NCBI GenBank assembly: GCA_037142475.1
Contig: JBAXAR010000025.1
Location: 1-23,371 of the forward strand
DNA from: CAIUMH01 sp037142475
Lineage (GTDB): Bacteria > Actinomycetota > Acidimicrobiia > Acidimicrobiales > RAAP-2
Length of the DNA stretch: 23,371 nt
Reading direction: 5' to 3'
Shown here piece by piece: positions 23,042 through 23,371 of the stretch. Positions within the stretch are counted from its first letter, which is position 1. Each line of letters starts with the position of its first letter. Both the position numbers and the translations under genes were made by a program. The notes beneath the pieces were generated by a model that did not search any database, had not been told where the DNA came from, and saw nothing but the letters and a program-made list of their open reading frames with translations.

Positions 23042-23371
23042 ATGCGGCGCTCTCCTTCGGTCCCCCTAGTCGTCGTGACCGCCGTGGCATTCTGCGTGGT
23101 TGCCAGCACTTTGCTCGCCGCTGGGGTGGCAGCCCTTTCAGGAACAGCGGGCACGTCTGTGGCGCCGACTGATCTTGGAGAACTACGGGGCCCCGCCGCA
23201 CCAGGTCCGTGGAGAGCGCAGGAGGCGACGAGTGTCGCACAGTGCCCAGGCATGGGCTGGGAAGTCCTCGGCTCGCTTGGTTGGCTGGCGACTGGGTCTG
23301 GCCGTCATCTCGGGAGCCCGCCGTGGTGGGCATGGCCAGGTGGGCTCTTCGGACTTGTCCCTGGTGAGGCG
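23042..23371 (+). CDS. Partial secreted protein, possibly lysozyme-like, N-terminal end only
   Basis: The frame is open to the end of the window and carries a clear signal peptide: basic MRRSPSV, then a hydrophobic core (PLVVVTAVAFCVVASTLL) and small residues. After a short Pro/Gly linker comes AQCPGMGWEVLGSLGWLATGSGRH, which resembles the start of transglycosylase-type domains of actinobacterial secreted proteins (CPGxxWxVLxxIG). The Glu normally expected two to four residues later is not seen (WLATGSG), so it may be inactive or not this family. A GTG at 23024 is another possible start; no ribosome site is clear at either. The rest lies outside the window. Confidence 0.5.
   Translation, partial: MRRSPSVPLVVVTAVAFCVVASTLLAAGVAALSGTAGTSVAPTDLGELRGPAAPGPWRAQEATSVAQCPGMGWEVLGSLGWLATGSGRHLGSPPWWAWPGGLFGLVPGEA

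Noticed and set aside
1..23371. CRISPR arrays, tRNA or rRNA genes, insertion sequences
   Set aside because: I looked for regularly spaced repeats, cloverleaf ends with CCA-type tails, and transposase motifs on both strands and found none.

Overview
The window looks like a chromosomal stretch from a high-GC Gram-positive bacterium (Actinomycetota). It carries a complete Pup-proteasome system (mpa, dop, pup, prcB, prcA, pafA), a HelY helicase beside tatC, a DUF4193 zinc-ribbon protein, a TrmI-type tRNA methyltransferase next to the proteasome genes, and the fused F420 enzyme FbiC. The compact order and the tandem ThyX-like protein suggest a deep branch such as Acidimicrobiia rather than Mycobacterium or Streptomyces; that placement is inference. 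I see no insertion sequence, phage, CRISPR array, tRNA or rRNA.

Left edge (1-1998). A partial plus-strand reading frame runs in from outside the window. Facing it is a three-gene minus-strand unit: DUF4193 zinc ribbon, then a 182-residue conserved hypothetical, then a GNAT acetyltransferase, with both junctions overlapping. A gene-free stretch of about 365 bases follows (1634-1998).

Centre (1999-14223, all minus strand). Eleven genes run in one direction with gaps of at most 51 bases or with overlaps: mpa, dop, pup, prcB, prcA, pafA, lepB, a TatA/B gene, tatC, helY and a two-domain thyX. A perfect 7-bp hairpin with a T tail just after thyX probably ends the transcript. The proteasome genes form a complete pathway: PafA ligates Pup to proteins, Dop deamidates Pup and removes it, Mpa unfolds pupylated substrates and feeds them to the PrcAB 20S core. 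The second half adds protein export (Tat plus signal peptidase I), an RNA or DNA helicase and thymidylate synthesis. No pafB or pafC lies here, unlike Mycobacterium.

Right of the operon (14224-16706). A single ferredoxin is divergent from mpa and convergent with trmI. The trmI unit (minus strand) starts with a hotdog thioesterase, followed by a holin-like two-helix membrane protein and two very small proteins, then trmI.

Right part (16707-23371). Transketolase and FbiC read rightward, separated by a strong hairpin at the transketolase stop. A convergent minus-strand pair, an AMP-forming acyl-CoA synthetase followed two bases later by a 72-residue helical protein, faces FbiC. At the right edge a secreted protein begins on the plus strand and runs out of the window.

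The points most worth following up are the two-domain ThyX in which each half keeps a different part of the ThyX signature, the union of proteasome and Tat/helicase loci that are separate in mycobacteria, a ribosome binding site written in Pup's obligatory C-terminal codons, and several start codons that look leaderless.
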